Assembly (NCBI GenBank): GCA_015179025.1
Contig: WHUX01000587.1
Span: 1-18,159 of the forward strand
Length of the DNA: 18,159 nt
Origin: Terfezia claveryi
Lineage: Eukaryota > Ascomycota > Pezizomycetes > Pezizales > Pezizaceae
Reading direction: 5' to 3'
In this document: one piece after another, positions 18,151 through 18,159 of the stretch
Layout: each line of letters opens with the position of its first letter
How positions within the stretch are numbered: position 1 is the first letter of the stretch
The notes under the pieces: model-generated
Databases searched by the model: none
What the model saw: only the letters and a program-made list of their open reading frames with translations
Told to the model about the DNA's origin: nothing
Made by a program: the position numbers and the translations under genes

Positions 18151-18159
18151 TAATTCATA

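Overview
The window is a stack of nested, decaying LTR retrotransposons. I find no host gene, tRNA, rRNA or CRISPR array. AT-rich sequence, compact Ty3-type Gag and Pol remnants, a Ty1/copia remnant with a half-tRNA primer site, and stop codons explainable by C:G to T:A transitions together suggest a repeat-rich filamentous fungus, most likely an ascomycete. The lineage is an inference; nothing here names a species.

One LTR family, called L here, is about 1.46 kb long with ends TGTCACGGGG and CCCCCGTGACA. It occurs five times. L1 (1-852, plus) runs off the left edge and is inserted in L2 (853-1887, minus). L3 (5744-7206, minus) has a 5-bp target duplication, ATAGC. L4 (7575-9033, plus) has no matching duplication of its own. 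L5 (12297-13753, plus) has the duplication AGATG. L3 and L5 are solo LTRs. L4 looks like the 5' LTR of the Ty3-type element whose internal region follows it.

Left third: L2 cuts a minus-strand Gag pseudogene (1888-4111) just after its zinc knuckle, within a protease-like segment. Upstream of this gag, on the plus-strand right, lie a leader with several hairpins (4112-4996), a 39-bp AT-rich minisatellite (4997-5346) and the first unit of a 123-bp tandem repeat (5624-5743). L3 splits that array, which resumes at 7207-7574.

Middle: L4 enters the same array at AATTG and is followed by a Gag-Pol pseudogene (9082-16305) carrying zinc knuckle, protease, reverse transcriptase, RNase H and integrase. 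L5 sits inside pol just before the RT core. Removing L5 and one copy of AGATG reconnects the frame. The gag-to-pol change is a -1 shift in a cluster of A runs. The element ends at the integrase GPY/F-like segment with no chromodomain and no 3' LTR in view.

Right end: a Ty1/copia-type element follows, with an LTR (about 16577-16933), a primer site matching the anticodon arm of initiator tRNA-Met, a leader with small palindromes, a fragment of gag, and then the end of RT plus RNase H. Most of pol is deleted. The inferred order of events is: 123-bp array, then Ty3 element and L3; L5 into the Ty3 element; L2 into the other gag; L1 into L2.
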